DNA from: Corynespora cassiicola
Lineage: Eukaryota; Ascomycota; Dothideomycetes; Pleosporales; Corynesporascaceae
Length of the DNA stretch: 64,000 bases
Direction of reading: 5' to 3'
Assembly: GCA_022059125.1 (NCBI GenBank)
Contig: JAEUWY010000020.1
Location: forward strand, 1,922,001 to 1,986,000
Positions 43,139-53,432 of the stretch are shown piece by piece (position 1 is the stretch's first letter; every line of letters begins with the position of its first letter). A program made the position numbers and the translations under genes. Under the pieces are notes generated by a model. The model did no database searches and was not told the DNA's origin. It saw only the letters and a program-made list of their open reading frames with translations.

Positions 43139-44422
43139 ATGTCGAATTCTGCACAGCTTCCCTCCCAGGAGGAGGCCTATCAGGTCATAAAGAAGGCGAG
43201 GAGAGACAACAAGGAAAAAAGGGACAAGGAGAGGTCCAAGTCCGAGAAGAAGGAAGAAGCAGTCGGGCAAGTCGAGGAAGTCAAGGACGAGCCTCAAAGC
43301 GCGAAGAAGCGCAAGAGAGACCCTCTGCCAGAAGAAATTGAAATCAACGTCAATCTCCCCGAACCTGCCTCCAAGAAGGCCGCACGAAAGGCCAAAAAAG
43401 CAAAGACTGCTCCCGCATCCACCGAGACCACCGAGGCCAACACAGAGACAACCGGCGAGCAGCAGGAAGGCAAGGAAGAAAAGCGCTCACAATTTGGTGT
43501 CTGGATTGGCAACTTGCCATGGTCTGCCACAAAGGATACGCTTCGGACTTTCTTGGTCGAAAATTCCGAGATCAAGAGTGAGGAGATCACTCGGGTTCAC
43601 ATGCCTCCGCCAAAGAAGATCCCGAGTCACTTCACGACGAAGCCTCTGAATAAGGGCTTCGCCTACGTTGACTTCTCGACTGAATTGGCCATGTACTCCG
43701 CTATTGCCCTTACCGAGACGAAAATGGACGGCAGGGCTCTGCTCATCAAGAATTCGAAGAGCTTCGAAGGACGGCCAGACAAGCCCAAGACGGAGTGGGA
43801 GGACGATAAATTGAAGGGGGTCAAGGAAGGCAAGCCCCCGAACAAACGAGTCTTTGTCGGCAACCTGTCCTTTGATGTGACCAGGGAGGACTTGCAGGCG
43901 CATTTTGAGCAGTGCGGAGAGATTGCACAGCTACACGTGGCCACATTCGAGGATACGGGCAAGTGCAAAGGCTATGCCTGGGTTACCTTTGAGGACATTG
44001 AGTCAGCCACTTCGGCTGCGAGGGGCTACGTCTTCAAGGACGAGAGTGAATTCAAGGGAAAGAAGGACGCCGATTCAGAAGACGAGGAGAATGCTCAGAA
44101 GAAGAGCAAGAAGAGGAAGTGGTGGGTGAACAAGCTCATGGGTCGGGAGCTTCGGTGCGAGTTTGCAGAGGATGCCACCACGCGCTATCAGAAGCGGTAC
44201 GGCAAGGAGAAGAAGGAGCCCATTGAGGGAGTGCACCCAGACCGAGCGGACAACTTTGATGGAGATGCGCCGCGGCAACAGTTTCAGCGGCCGAAGAAGC
44301 AGTTCAAGCCCAGACCCAAGGTCGATCCGCGAGAGATCCGTTCTGGTGCAGCTCACATGAATGCACAGAGAGCATCGCAGGCCATTGTTGCCTCAGAGGG
44401 CAAGAAGATCAGTTTCGACTGA
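43139..44422 (+). CDS. NOP13: Nucleolar RNA-binding protein Nop13, 427 aa
   Basis: A single exon encodes 427 residues. The first 115 are highly charged, with Lys/Glu-rich nuclear and nucleolar targeting stretches (AKKRKRDP, ARKAKKAKTA). RRM1 has the motifs GVWIGNLPW and GFAYVDF; RRM2 has RVFVGNLSF and GYAWVTF. A basic tail with KKSKKRKWWVNKLMGRELRCEF follows RRM2. The order and tail match yeast Nop13, a pre-ribosome-associated protein of the nucleolus. Role in 60S/90S biogenesis is inferred from the family. The start is the first ATG in an ACCATG context. No introns are needed. Confidence 0.93.
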   Translation: MSNSAQLPSQEEAYQVIKKARRDNKEKRDKERSKSEKKEEAVGQVEEVKDEPQSAKKRKRDPLPEEIEINVNLPEPASKKAARKAKKAKTAPASTETTEANTETTGEQQEGKEEKRSQFGVWIGNLPWSATKDTLRTFLVENSEIKSEEITRVHMPPPKKIPSHFTTKPLNKGFAYVDFSTELAMYSAIALTETKMDGRALLIKNSKSFEGRPDKPKTEWEDDKLKGVKEGKPPNKRVFVGNLSFDVTREDLQAHFEQCGEIAQLHVATFEDTGKCKGYAWVTFEDIESATSAARGYVFKDESEFKGKKDADSEDEENAQKKSKKRKWWVNKLMGRELRCEFAEDATTRYQKRYGKEKKEPIEGVHPDRADNFDGDAPRQQFQRPKKQFKPRPKVDPREIRSGAAHMNAQRASQAIVASEGKKISFD

Positions 44423-45012
44423 GCATTCGAGCGCATCGTTGTATGAACACATGGACTGGATTCTTCGGCTCATGGGCCGAGTTTCCTGATGTTACAGTCA
44501 TCATCGAATTGAGACCAAAAGTTGGAGTGTCTTGGATACCCATAGCGACCTATTAGATTCTATTTCTTGTTGAGTAAGCGCCGCGCGTCTATTTCCGTTC
44601 GTTTGCGCATCCTTTTGAGCTCAGCATTTGTTGACAAATGTGATTCACGTTGGCACTCAGTGCAGGAAAATTTCGATGCATCTTGCGTTATCAAGGCGGG
44701 ATGCCGCCTCTCGGAAGCTATACCATGATGCCTAAGCAACTGGGCGGCCTTCCTGAATTGGTTAACAACCATCGCGACATCGCCCTTGTCGCCCTTCCGC
44801 CGATGGGCGGGGCTTATGCAATGCAGGGTACGTACCCCGCTAAGGAGGGGGGCTACGATACGTCGTCATTTTGCTGCCTTCTTGACTGCTCGCCATCCAA
44901 AGTATAAATACCGTGAGGACTTGGCTCCGTTGCGATCAACACCTACCTCATTTGCGAAACGCTTTCTTTTCTGATCCTACTTCTCTCTTATAAGTGGCAG
45001 ACACAGCACACA
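44423..45012 (+). promoter_or_regulatory. Promoter region of the Kv-beta-like reductase gene
   Basis: A TATA box (GTATAAATA) lies at about 44902-44910, roughly 105 bases before the start codon. An AGGGG stress-response-like element lies near 44846. The rest is the 3' flank of NOP13. Confidence 0.55.
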
Positions 45013-46303
45013 ATGGCCGTTCCTCCTTCTGATCTTCCCGAGATGGAGTACAGGTTCGTTGGCAAATCTGGGTTGCAGATTTCCGCCATTTCCCTTGGTG
45101 GATGGCTCACCTATGGCGGCCACGTTGGCGATGGTATGTTGCACCCTTTTCTGTGGCAATTTTCAGCTCATCTGGCTTGGTTATACTCGAGAGGAGTTTA
45201 ACATAGCAATCGTACTGCGTTACCGGTGCCCCCCTCCATCCAAGTCGCCAATGGCACGACCCAGACTGATTAGCTATATAGAAAACACATTTGCGTGCCT
45301 GAAAGCAGCATACGATGCCGGCATCAACTTCTTCGATTGTGCAGAAGGGTATGCAAAGGGCGAATCCGAAAAAGTAATGGGCCGCGCCATCAAACACTTC
45401 GGCTGGAACCGAAACGACATTGTCGTCTCGACAAAGGTACCAAATAAGAACATTGCTCCACACGCCCCCCTCCTCTCCTCACCGCCCATTTTCTCTGACA
45501 ATCGGCCACAGATCTACTGGGGCACCCACAATTCGGCCCTCCCCGCCCCCCGCAACAAGATCAACAACCTGGGCCTGAGCCGAAAGCACCTGATTGAAGC
45601 CACCGACAGCTCGCTCGAGCGGCTCCAGCTCAGCTACGTCGACATTCTCTACGCCCACCGCCCGGACAGGAACACGCCCATCGAGGAGACGGTGCGCGCG
45701 TTCAACCACCTGATCAACACGGGCAAGACGCTCTACTGGGGCACCTCGGAGTGGCTCGCCTCGGAGATCGAGGAGGCGTGGGCCGTGGCTGACCGTCTGG
45801 GCCTCATCGGCCCCATCGTCGAGCAACCGGGCTACTCGCTCCTGCGCCGCGAGAAGGTCGACGAGGAGTTTGACAATGCGGCGCTGTACTCGCGGCGCGG
45901 GTTGGGGCTCACCATCTTCAGTCCGCTGGCTGGCGGGCTGCTGACCGGCAAGTACATTGACGGCATCCCCGAGGACTCGCGCCTCAAGACGAGCACCGAT
46001 CCCTTCATCCAGGGCTTCGTCAAGAAGGTGGGTACCAAGGAGTGGAACGACCAGCAGGAGCAGGTGCGCAAGCTCAAGGGCGTGGCCGAGCGCTTGGGCA
46101 CCGATGTTGCGACGCTGAGTATGGCGTGGGTGCTCAAGAATCAGAATGTCTCGTCTGCAATTACGGGGGCCAGTCGGCCTGAGCAGATCTTCCAGACGGT
46201 CAAGGCGATTGATGTTCAGCACAAGATTACGCCCAAGGTGTTGGAGGAGATTGAGGCCATTGTGGCTAACAAGCCTGCGCCGCTGATCAAGAGGTTTGGA
46301 TAG
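45013..46303 (+). CDS. Aldo/keto reductase, voltage-gated K+ channel beta-subunit type (AKR6), 355 aa
   Basis: Exons 45013-45133, 45282-45436 and 45512-46303 join with phases 1 and 0 to 355 residues. The TIM-barrel start ISLGGWLTYGG, the catalytic Asp-Tyr in FDCAEGYAKGESE, the Lys in VVSTK and the His in YAHRPD form the AKR tetrad. The NADP(H) pocket motifs ITGASRPEQI and FSPLAGGLLTGKY are present. The sequence spacing YWGTSEWLASEI matches the Kv-beta/AKR6 branch found widely in fungi, which reduces aldehydes and is often induced in stress. The substrate cannot be named from sequence. The first intron falls inside the GGHVGDG/ENTF junction and gives the conserved spacing. Confidence 0.93.
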
Positions 46304-48034
46304 GCTGGAGGTAGGGCTTAGAATGACAAACGTGGGTAGAACATAGATGCGCATGAATTACCAAAAAGAATCAAATTGTGGGTGGAATAGCTATATGGAG
46401 ACTTGGTCAAAGTGGTTGCCGATATGGTCCTTGTGTGATGTTTTGGATTTGCCCTTGATGCTACTTATTCAAATAATTGCTCAGCAAGCACCTTCAAAGC
46501 ATAGCTTAAAAGGCCAGCTACTGGATTCCTTACATCAAACCTATATTGCAGGCAGCTTGAGGATTTACGGTGCTACAGTTGCCTAGCGTGAGGCATGTTC
46601 AGCACTAAGTGAAGGCAAGGTCAGGATGCAGGCAGCATGCACCTGGTGCTAAAAATGCTTTTAGTAAAAGATAACGGTATGAATAAATCAAGTCTTTTCC
46701 AAATAACAAAATGAAAAAAAGTGTTTTATCAAAATGATGTGCTCTTCTATTCTTTTCGTTCATATAGAGCACACGATTCGTGTAGGCTGTGGATGCACTC
46801 ATCCAGGATATCAGATACAGCACTTTGAACAAGTAGAATGCTCACGTTTCTCGAGTACATGGTGGTCACTGTACATATTGTTATAGAATAAAGCTTAATG
46901 GTTCATCAAATCGCTTACTGCGCCGTATATACATGTCATGGGAACACTTACACAGAAGAGGATACATTCAATCTACCTCAAGGTGGCTGTCCGATCTGTT
47001 CTTCAAACCCCCTTAACACTTTTACTACAACATGCTGTAACCCTCCAAATCAGCAAGAGCACGAGAATAGAATCTACACCAATTCTCACCCAAAAAATAA
47101 AAACATCCGTCACCCTTCTGTTTTAAAAAAATTGCAAGGCAAAAAAAACGAAGCAGATCGAAATCGAACCCACGCTGGGAAGGATTTAAACAAAGTTTCG
47201 AGTTTCATAAATATCGTTTGATATTACGAGTTTTGATCGAGGTTCGGTCAATTCGCCCAACCACTCAGCCATCATGCTGGGAAGGTGACAGCGATAAAAA
47301 TTATAACATGCTACAAACTACTTGTAGGAGGTCGTATCCTTCATTGCCGAGGCGGAGCAAAGCGAGGTCGTCCGTGTAGCGCGTGTAGCGACCTAGAGCA
47401 GACTAAGTGGATCTCGCGGGCCGACCCACAGCTTCTGCGAACAAGGCAGAGAGAAAGAAAAATTTCTGTGTGCTCACAGGGCCTTGGGACATGGGATTGG
47501 CTAATGATGGGATCCTGGGGGCGGATGGCGCGAGTCTAAGCATTACACTGTTGGGCATAGTAGCAAGTCAGAGTGGGAGAAGGCCGTAGGACGGTACTTG
47601 GCAGGCAGGCAGGCAGCGGGCCACAAGTACTACATTTTTCTACAATTTCAGTCACTCTTGGCGGCTGGCAGAGGCGGGCTCTGCAGTGGGGCTCGACGCG
47701 TTGCGAGTTGCATGCTTGGCCTTGGCCGCCTACAATGGGCCATGCAAGGTTTCTCAAATGTGGATGCTGGACTACCCCTCGTGCCCCCCCAACGAGATTG
47801 TCCATGGGGGATTGCTTTTTGTGAAGAGAATCATGTTTGTCCGGTTGCGATGGCAGATGAAACGGTAGGTGTATGCGTGCTGCGTGAGCCCTTGCGGAGG
47901 GAGTCCCCTGGCCTCTCACAGAAACCCACACTGACGACATGGCGGCGGGGATCAGGTTATCATGCCTAATCTAAGCTTGCGGTGGTTGCTTTTTGTCCAG
48001 TCTGGGTCATGCCACGGCTGCAGGTTCACATGCT
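46304..48034. other. AT-rich intergenic region with a polymerase III-like unit
   Basis: This 1.7 kb separates two convergent genes. Its left two thirds are very AT-rich, unlike the flanking coding DNA. A tRNA-like polymerase III unit lies at 47141-47285 on the minus strand and is listed separately. Frames of up to 134 codons at 47530-47970 are on both strands and not convincing. Confidence 0.5.
47141..47285 (-). pseudogene. tRNA-derived relic or SINE-like polymerase III unit
   Basis: On the minus strand an A box TGGCTGAGTGG (47261-47271), as in Ser/Leu tRNAs, is followed about 90 bases later by a B box GGGTTCGATTT (47161-47171). Eleven bases after it comes a T8 run (47141-47148), a polymerase III stop. 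The acceptor stem is only partly paired (AGCA with TGCT) and the T-stem does not pair, so this is not a functional tRNA. It could be a decayed intron-containing tRNA gene, a tRNA-derived SINE, or a small RNA gene. Confidence 0.4.
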
Positions 48035-49029
48035 TCACCAGACCCACGGGATCATTCTCCTCCTGTTGCTCACCTTGTCGGGTCCAAACTTGTCCATGTA
48101 CCATTGCTTTGTCCCAGCCGCAGTCACGCCCAGGTTCACGGCCACGAAGAGGGTTGCAGAAGCCATGGTCCAATTGATATGGGCGCCTTCGGGGGCGGCG
48201 AGCAGGGAAAGCAAGGCGTATATGGCAACCTCGCACGTGTAGTGTGGGCAGACGAGGTTCGGAAATAGCGGATGCGACGGAAGCTGGTAGCCCGGGTGCT
48301 CGGTGCGCAGGCGGTAGAGGTAAGCGTGGTACGTGTGCTGGAGGGCATGGGAGGCGAGGATAGCAGGCACCAGGAGGACGGTCTTCCAGAACGGACCACT
48401 GCCATGTGCCTGCCCTTGGCCTTTTTTGCTAACGACGTTGCCGACGCCCTCGACCCAGACGGCGACGTTGACGGTCAGGTAGAAGACGAGGCCGAGGAGC
48501 CAATGGCCGAACCACATGTTGCTTTTGCTCGTCGAGGTATAGGTGTGCGACTCGAGGAAGCGGCGTGCGCCCTGGAGCAGCATGAGCAGCCACACGAGCT
48601 GCAGCGGGCTGTGTGCGTTCCACAGGCGCAGGCGCCAGCCCCAGAAGGCGGAGCAGGCTACCGACAGCTCGTAGAAGTGGGTGAAGAAGTTGTGGGGGAC
48701 CTGGAAGCTCGCGGCATAGTCGAGCAGCTGGTCCAGCGGGCTCTGGCGGGGCTCGCGGCGGCGGCGGTCATGGTGGTTGCGGTGCTGGGAGGCGGCAGGC
48801 GAGGCAGGCGAGGCAGGCGAGGCAGGCGAGGCAGCACGCGAGCCGTATGCAAGAAAGCGGGTGTTGAGAGCAGGCACGGCCCGTATGACGAGGATCTAGT
48901 AAGCATGGCCGGTCAGTGTGTGCGAGGGTGAGGCTCAGGGCGGTGCCGTGATACAAGAATGGAGGCGGCGACGTAGAAGGCGCGCAGCAGGACGGCGGGC
49001 GGGGCTAGGCGGTCGGCGGCGGAGGCCAT
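48035..49029 (-). CDS. DFG10: Polyprenol reductase (DFG10/SRD5A3 type), 311 aa
   Basis: Two minus-strand exons, 48955-49029 and 48035-48895, join in phase 0 to 311 residues. The start MASAADRLAPPAVLLRAFYVAASIL joins ILVIRAVPALNTRFLAYGSR, giving a continuous first membrane helix. Other membrane segments lie near LVWLLMLLQGARRF, WLLGLVFYLTVNVAVW and TVLLVPAILASHALQ. The C-terminal half has the steroid 5-alpha-reductase layout: HTYHAYLYRLR, PHYTCEVAIY and the closing NLGVTAAGTKQWYMDKFG. In the ER this enzyme reduces polyprenol to dolichol for N-glycosylation. Between residues 45 and 60 lies a run of Ala-Ser-Pro repeats encoded by a 9-base tandem repeat, so length polymorphism is expected there. 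Confidence 0.9.
48796..48834. repeat. 9-bp coding minisatellite in the polyprenol reductase gene
   Basis: About four copies of the 9-base unit GGCGAGGCA on the plus strand, read as Ala-Ser-Pro codons on the minus strand. The unit is a multiple of three, so changes in copy number keep the frame. Confidence 0.9.
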
Positions 49030-49919
49030 GTGCATCGGGGGTGGGCGAGTGGTGGTGGAGCGGCGGGCAAGGTCGACGAGAGTTCAACAAGAGGGCGATG
49101 GCCGGCAGCTAGCCGCAGGCGGCGCCATCAGCAGCGAGGCAGCACCGGCATCATCAGCAGTAGCAGCAACAGCAGCAGCAGCAGCGCGACTCGGGCCCAG
49201 GCTAGCTCGGCCGTCGATCACACGGGCTAGCGGCTGCTTCGCCGTTACATGGCTGCTGGGCACGAGAATCGGGCCTGTTGAGGTGTTGTCGAAACACGGC
49301 TGCCGCCGCCTGTCTCTGCCGCCGGCCGCCCACCGACCCAACGAGGGCGGCGGGCAGTGGGCAGCAGCGTGGCAGCCTGTGAAGAGGGCCCCCCATACCG
49401 CCCATTCCGTGCCCTCGCAGTCCTCCGCTGCACCCACCTGCCAGTGCCCTGCCAGCCCGTCATCCCAGATTGCCTGTCCATGGAGCCCATCACTGGCCAA
49501 ACCGCTGGCCAAATCACAGCAGCCAAATCACGGCGCGCCAGACGGGCAGGGTTGTGCTCAGGAGAGCTGGGGGCCCACGAACCAAGCCGCTGCGGCCTGT
49601 GAGTGGCCCGACGCCTGATGCAGCCCGTCTCGCTCTGCCTCCCCGTATCGCTGCCAGTCGCTGCGTCTCTGCTTTCTCGACCGCACCCTCCCAGTCACCT
49701 TTCCTCGCATCTGGCTCCAGCCCACGCCCGCTCCCCATCCCTCCCCCATCCACCATCGCGCCGCCCACGCCTGCCACTGGCCGTAGCGGCACACAGCGAC
49801 CTCCCTCCCCCCCGTGCAGGCAGCCAAGCGCCTTGTTCTTGCCGCCCGCCTCGCCGCGTCCCTTGCTCTACAAGCCGACATGAGGCAGGAACTCCAGTGT
49901 CCTGTCCCCGTCTTGCGTG
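49030..49919. promoter_or_regulatory. Divergent promoter region between DFG10 and HOS4-like genes
   Basis: This spacer lies between two divergent starts. A (CAG)n run near 49155-49190 and CT-rich leader sequence before 49880 are visible. Long frames in the middle match nothing. A short upstream ORF at 49880-49930 is listed separately. Confidence 0.45.
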
Positions 49920-49930
49920 ATGACCAGTAA
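49880..49930 (+). promoter_or_regulatory. Upstream ORF overlapping the HOS4-like start codon
   Basis: An ATG at 49880 opens a 16-codon frame (MRQELQCPVPVLRDDQ) ending at 49930. It overlaps the main ATG at 49920 by 11 bases in another frame. If transcribed, it would reduce or regulate initiation at the main start; the alternative is that transcription begins after 49880. Confidence 0.5.
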
Positions 49931-52900
49931 TGGCGATGCTGTTCTGAACCCACCGTCCCAGGCCACTGCCCCCTCCACCGACGCCTCCACCGACCGCCCG
50001 CGTCCCGTTGACAACACGCCGGCGTCGCCTGCTCCCACCCACCAACAACAGCAACAACCCCAACAACCGCACCAGCAAGCCCCCTCCAAGCCCAGGAACG
50101 GCCACCAGAATGGCGACCACAGCGACGATGACACCCAGAACGTGTCCGAGGCCGAGACGGTCGTGCTCTCCAAGGATGACGACCCCAAGGAGCCCAAGGT
50201 GATCAAGACGGAACGCCCCGACGACGACGACGATGCTGCCCGTCTGCGCGCCGTCAAGGAGTCCTCGCGGGCCCGCTCGCCCGCCGTCAACGGCCGCAAG
50301 AGCCTGACGGCCGAGGCAAAGGACGTCAAGGTGAACGGCGCCAAGCACGGCTCCGAGCGTGATGCAAAGAGCCCCGTCCCAACCTCTCCCAGCAGCCGCA
50401 CCGCGTCGCGGCACACCAAGGACACGAGCCCCGCCGACTCTGCAAAATCCCCCATCCATTCCACCACGTCGCCTTCGCACCCTGCCACGCGCGGCCGCAG
50501 CTCCTCGGCCGTCGAGTCGTCGCGCAAACGCAAGCTACGCGATGATTCTCACCCCAAATCGCTCGAGCCACCGCGACAAAAGGCCAAAACAGAGGGCCTC
50601 AAGGAGCTGCGCACCCACCCAAACTCTCCTGCCACCCCGGGTCTTGGCCGTCCGCACAAGAGGTCCCAGTCCACCCAGTCCGTCGTGTCGGGCGTAGCAG
50701 GCCGCAAGCGCAGAGAGCTCACAGCCCTCGCCGTCTCGACCGAACGCAAGCACTGGTCCGACTCTAGCTCTGAGAACTCTTCGTCGCCGCGTCCGACCCA
50801 GACGCCAAACATTCTGCCTCACACCAGGTTAAAACGTGGCACCCACCGTGCACTGACCTCCCCGGCACGCAGCATGCCCCACGGACGCAAAGTGGACAGG
50901 TTTGGCGCAACTCGTCTGGCAAGAGAGAGTGAGAAGGGCAACCTCGAGGAAGTCAAACAGGCCTTCGAGGCGTCCCCAGACGAGCTCGACCAAGAAGACT
51001 TTGCCGGCATTGCTCCCCTGCAAAAGGCTGCACTGCACGGTTGGGCTGACGTGGTTGAGTTTCTGATCAGCAAAGGATGCCGCACCGATTGCGAATCCAA
51101 CGATCGGGATACTCCCTTGATCGATGCCGTGGAAAACGGTCACCTGGATGTTGTCAGGATTTTGCTCAATAAAGGCCACGTCAACCCCCACCACCAAAAC
51201 AAGAAGGGCCAGCGAGCCATTGATGTGCTTGACCACGAGGACGAGGATGCCGAGGACATTGAAAAGGAGCTCAAGGCTGCCATGCGCCGCCAGGTCGATA
51301 CACGGAACAATGACGAAATTGACCAGCCGGGACCCCTCCAGGCAAAGACGGCACCGAGACTCCTGTACAACGAGTACAACCAGGAAACCCTCATCGAGAA
51401 GGCTGGGGACGGCGACATTCTTGCTGTGGGGGAGTTGATCAACAGCAACATCAAGCCCAATATTGCATGCGGAGTGGCAGCGTCACGCGGTGGACATTAT
51501 GACATCCTCAGCATTCTTCTTGCAAGTGGCCTCAAAGCAGATCCGGATCCCTCCAAGCATAGCGAAACCCCCATGTTGGTTGCTATCGGGAGGGGCCATC
51601 TCAAGATCGTCAGCTTGATCCTGGAACAGGACAATTTCAACCCGACCCGACGGAATCGCGAGGGCAAGGCGTACTACGAGATATCCGAGGAGCGACGCGG
51701 TCCGAAATGGGAGCAGGAGCGAGATATGCTCAAGAACGCCTACGACATATATCTGACAACGCACAAGAGCCCCAGGAGGACCAAGAAAGAGCCTCCAAAC
51801 ATATCTGCTATCCGCAAGAGAAAGAATTCTCCGCCGCGGGAGCGATCGTCCTCTCCACGACCCGAAAGCAAGCGAGCCCATCTTACAAAATCGTCCACGG
51901 TACCGCAAACGTCTCAGAAGCCAAGAAGATTAATGTCTGGAAAGGAAATGGCGGCGAATCGTGTCGAAGTCAAGCGACGTAGAAGAGTCGTTAATGAAGA
52001 GACATCGGATGAGGACAGCGACGATGAGGTTCGAGCACCGGCGAAGAAACCGGCGAAACCTCGCTCATTCAGCGAAGGTGAGGACCACAAACCTGTCAAG
52101 AAATCTGTCAAGACTCGCACCGAAAACCACGAGGTCAAGCGGCCCCCGCGCACCCACTCGGACGATAGCGACGACAGCCACCATCCGAAGCCCACCTCCA
52201 AGATCCGCACCAAGACCGAGAAGTTACACAGCGCCAAGCCTACACCCGAAGTTGAGTCCCCAGATGAGAGGAAGGTCGTCAAGAAGAACAAGATCCAGCC
52301 GCGGCCGATGGAGCCGTCAGATAAGATCAAAAAGCGGAGAGCTTCCAATGACTCGATTGACGATATCCGCCTCAAGAAGACTCCTACTGCATCAGCAAAG
52401 TCCACACCCGCTCCACCGGAAAAGGCTTCTACACCAGAAGTAGTCCGTGAGCGCCGTCAAGAAGAGATCAGGCAAGCAGCTGAGGCGAAACGGAAGGCTG
52501 CCGAAGAAGAGGCACGGAAAAAGGAAGAAGAAGAGGCTGCGCGCAAGGCTGCCGAGGAAGAAGAAGCCAGGAAAAAGGCAGAGGCCGAAGCGGCAGCAGC
52601 AGCAGCAGCAGCAGCCGAAGCTGAAGCCGAAGCCAAGCGCCAGGCAGAAGAGGCAGAAGCGGAAGCTAAGCGCAAGGCAGAGGAGGCTGAGGCTGAGCGG
52701 AAGCGCGAGGAAGAAGCGAGACAGCGAGCTGAAGAAGAAGCAAAGCGCCAGGAAGAACTCGCCGCGCGTCAGACCCGCCTCTCCAAGCTTCCCCGAGCGT
52801 TACGAAGAGCATGCGAGCTGGGCACCAACCGCCCACTGCACTTTGCTGGGGAGGAGCTTGGAATCTCCGCCGTTTTTTTGCCTCTGTTCTATGCCACCTC

Positions 52901-53432
52901 GAAGGACCTGCAACCGGATGCACCAGAGTCTGTCTCCAAATCTTACATCATGTCATTCCAGGCTGTAGGAATTCTCGGTCTTCCGGAGCTAGACCTCGCA
53001 CGGCTCGATGCTCCATATTGTGAGTGGGAACGTATTCCCGTCACCAATAAGCAACGCGATCTTCTTCTCCGCCAGTACGATGTTGCGCTCTTAGCGCAAG
53101 ATTTCCGCTTCCCTATGGAAGGCACGCCCGATTTTGACTACGCCAAAATCCAGGAGAGCATCAAGGAAGCCCGCCAGCAGTTTTCTTGCATGGAGGGTCT
53201 TTACTGGATCGAGGACTCTGTGCTGTATCCAGAGGTTGAGAAGTTGGAGTCTTTGAAGCCGCTTGTGGACGACATCAAGGACGTGAACAAGAGGCGGAGG
53301 TTGCATGTACTGGAGAACAAGGTCGAGGCGACAACTGAAAAGAAGGTGAGGCCCCGAAAGAGCTTCATGGACACCATACTTCAAGCGAATGGTGTCAACG
53401 GCATCGCTGGAATCGTCAACGGCGAGGGATGA
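49920..53432 (+). CDS. HOS4: Ankyrin-repeat protein, HOS4-like subunit of the Set3 histone deacetylase complex, 1170 aa
   Basis: One exon encodes 1170 residues. The N-terminal 325 residues are disordered and charged, with Gln/Pro and KR-rich stretches. Ankyrin repeats span about 330-600 (LQKAALHGWADVVEFLISKG, TPLIDAVENGHLDVVRILLNKG). A second disordered part has several KRRR nuclear signals. From about 840 to 950 there is a long charged helix of Glu/Lys/Ala repeats (RKAEEEARKKEE-type). A conserved C-terminal domain follows from 957 (PRALRRACELGTNRPLHFAG). This arrangement matches fungal Hos4 proteins of the Set3 complex, which binds methylated H3K4 chromatin; the assignment is by architecture, so moderately sure. 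The start codon is at 49920; the frame upstream has no ATG. Confidence 0.85.
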   Translation: MTSNGDAVLNPPSQATAPSTDASTDRPRPVDNTPASPAPTHQQQQQPQQPHQQAPSKPRNGHQNGDHSDDDTQNVSEAETVVLSKDDDPKEPKVIKTERPDDDDDAARLRAVKESSRARSPAVNGRKSLTAEAKDVKVNGAKHGSERDAKSPVPTSPSSRTASRHTKDTSPADSAKSPIHSTTSPSHPATRGRSSSAVESSRKRKLRDDSHPKSLEPPRQKAKTEGLKELRTHPNSPATPGLGRPHKRSQSTQSVVSGVAGRKRRELTALAVSTERKHWSDSSSENSSSPRPTQTPNILPHTRLKRGTHRALTSPARSMPHGRKVDRFGATRLARESEKGNLEEVKQAFEASPDELDQEDFAGIAPLQKAALHGWADVVEFLISKGCRTDCESNDRDTPLIDAVENGHLDVVRILLNKGHVNPHHQNKKGQRAIDVLDHEDEDAEDIEKELKAAMRRQVDTRNNDEIDQPGPLQAKTAPRLLYNEYNQETLIEKAGDGDILAVGELINSNIKPNIACGVAASRGGHYDILSILLASGLKADPDPSKHSETPMLVAIGRGHLKIVSLILEQDNFNPTRRNREGKAYYEISEERRGPKWEQERDMLKNAYDIYLTTHKSPRRTKKEPPNISAIRKRKNSPPRERSSSPRPESKRAHLTKSSTVPQTSQKPRRLMSGKEMAANRVEVKRRRRVVNEETSDEDSDDEVRAPAKKPAKPRSFSEGEDHKPVKKSVKTRTENHEVKRPPRTHSDDSDDSHHPKPTSKIRTKTEKLHSAKPTPEVESPDERKVVKKNKIQPRPMEPSDKIKKRRASNDSIDDIRLKKTPTASAKSTPAPPEKASTPEVVRERRQEEIRQAAEAKRKAAEEEARKKEEEEAARKAAEEEEARKKAEAEAAAAAAAAAEAEAEAKRQAEEAEAEAKRKAEEAEAERKREEEARQRAEEEAKRQEELAARQTRLSKLPRALRRACELGTNRPLHFAGEELGISAVFLPLFYATSKDLQPDAPESVSKSYIMSFQAVGILGLPELDLARLDAPYCEWERIPVTNKQRDLLLRQYDVALLAQDFRFPMEGTPDFDYAKIQESIKEARQQFSCMEGLYWIEDSVLYPEVEKLESLKPLVDDIKDVNKRRRLHVLENKVEATTEKKVRPRKSFMDTILQANGVNGIAGIVNGEG

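Noticed and set aside
45479..46354. 291-codon minus-strand frame over the Kv-beta-like gene
   Set aside because: It is the complement of a conserved aldo/keto reductase exon.
47530..47970. Frames on both strands near the polymerase III-like unit
   Set aside because: No family, overlapping, and no splice pattern.
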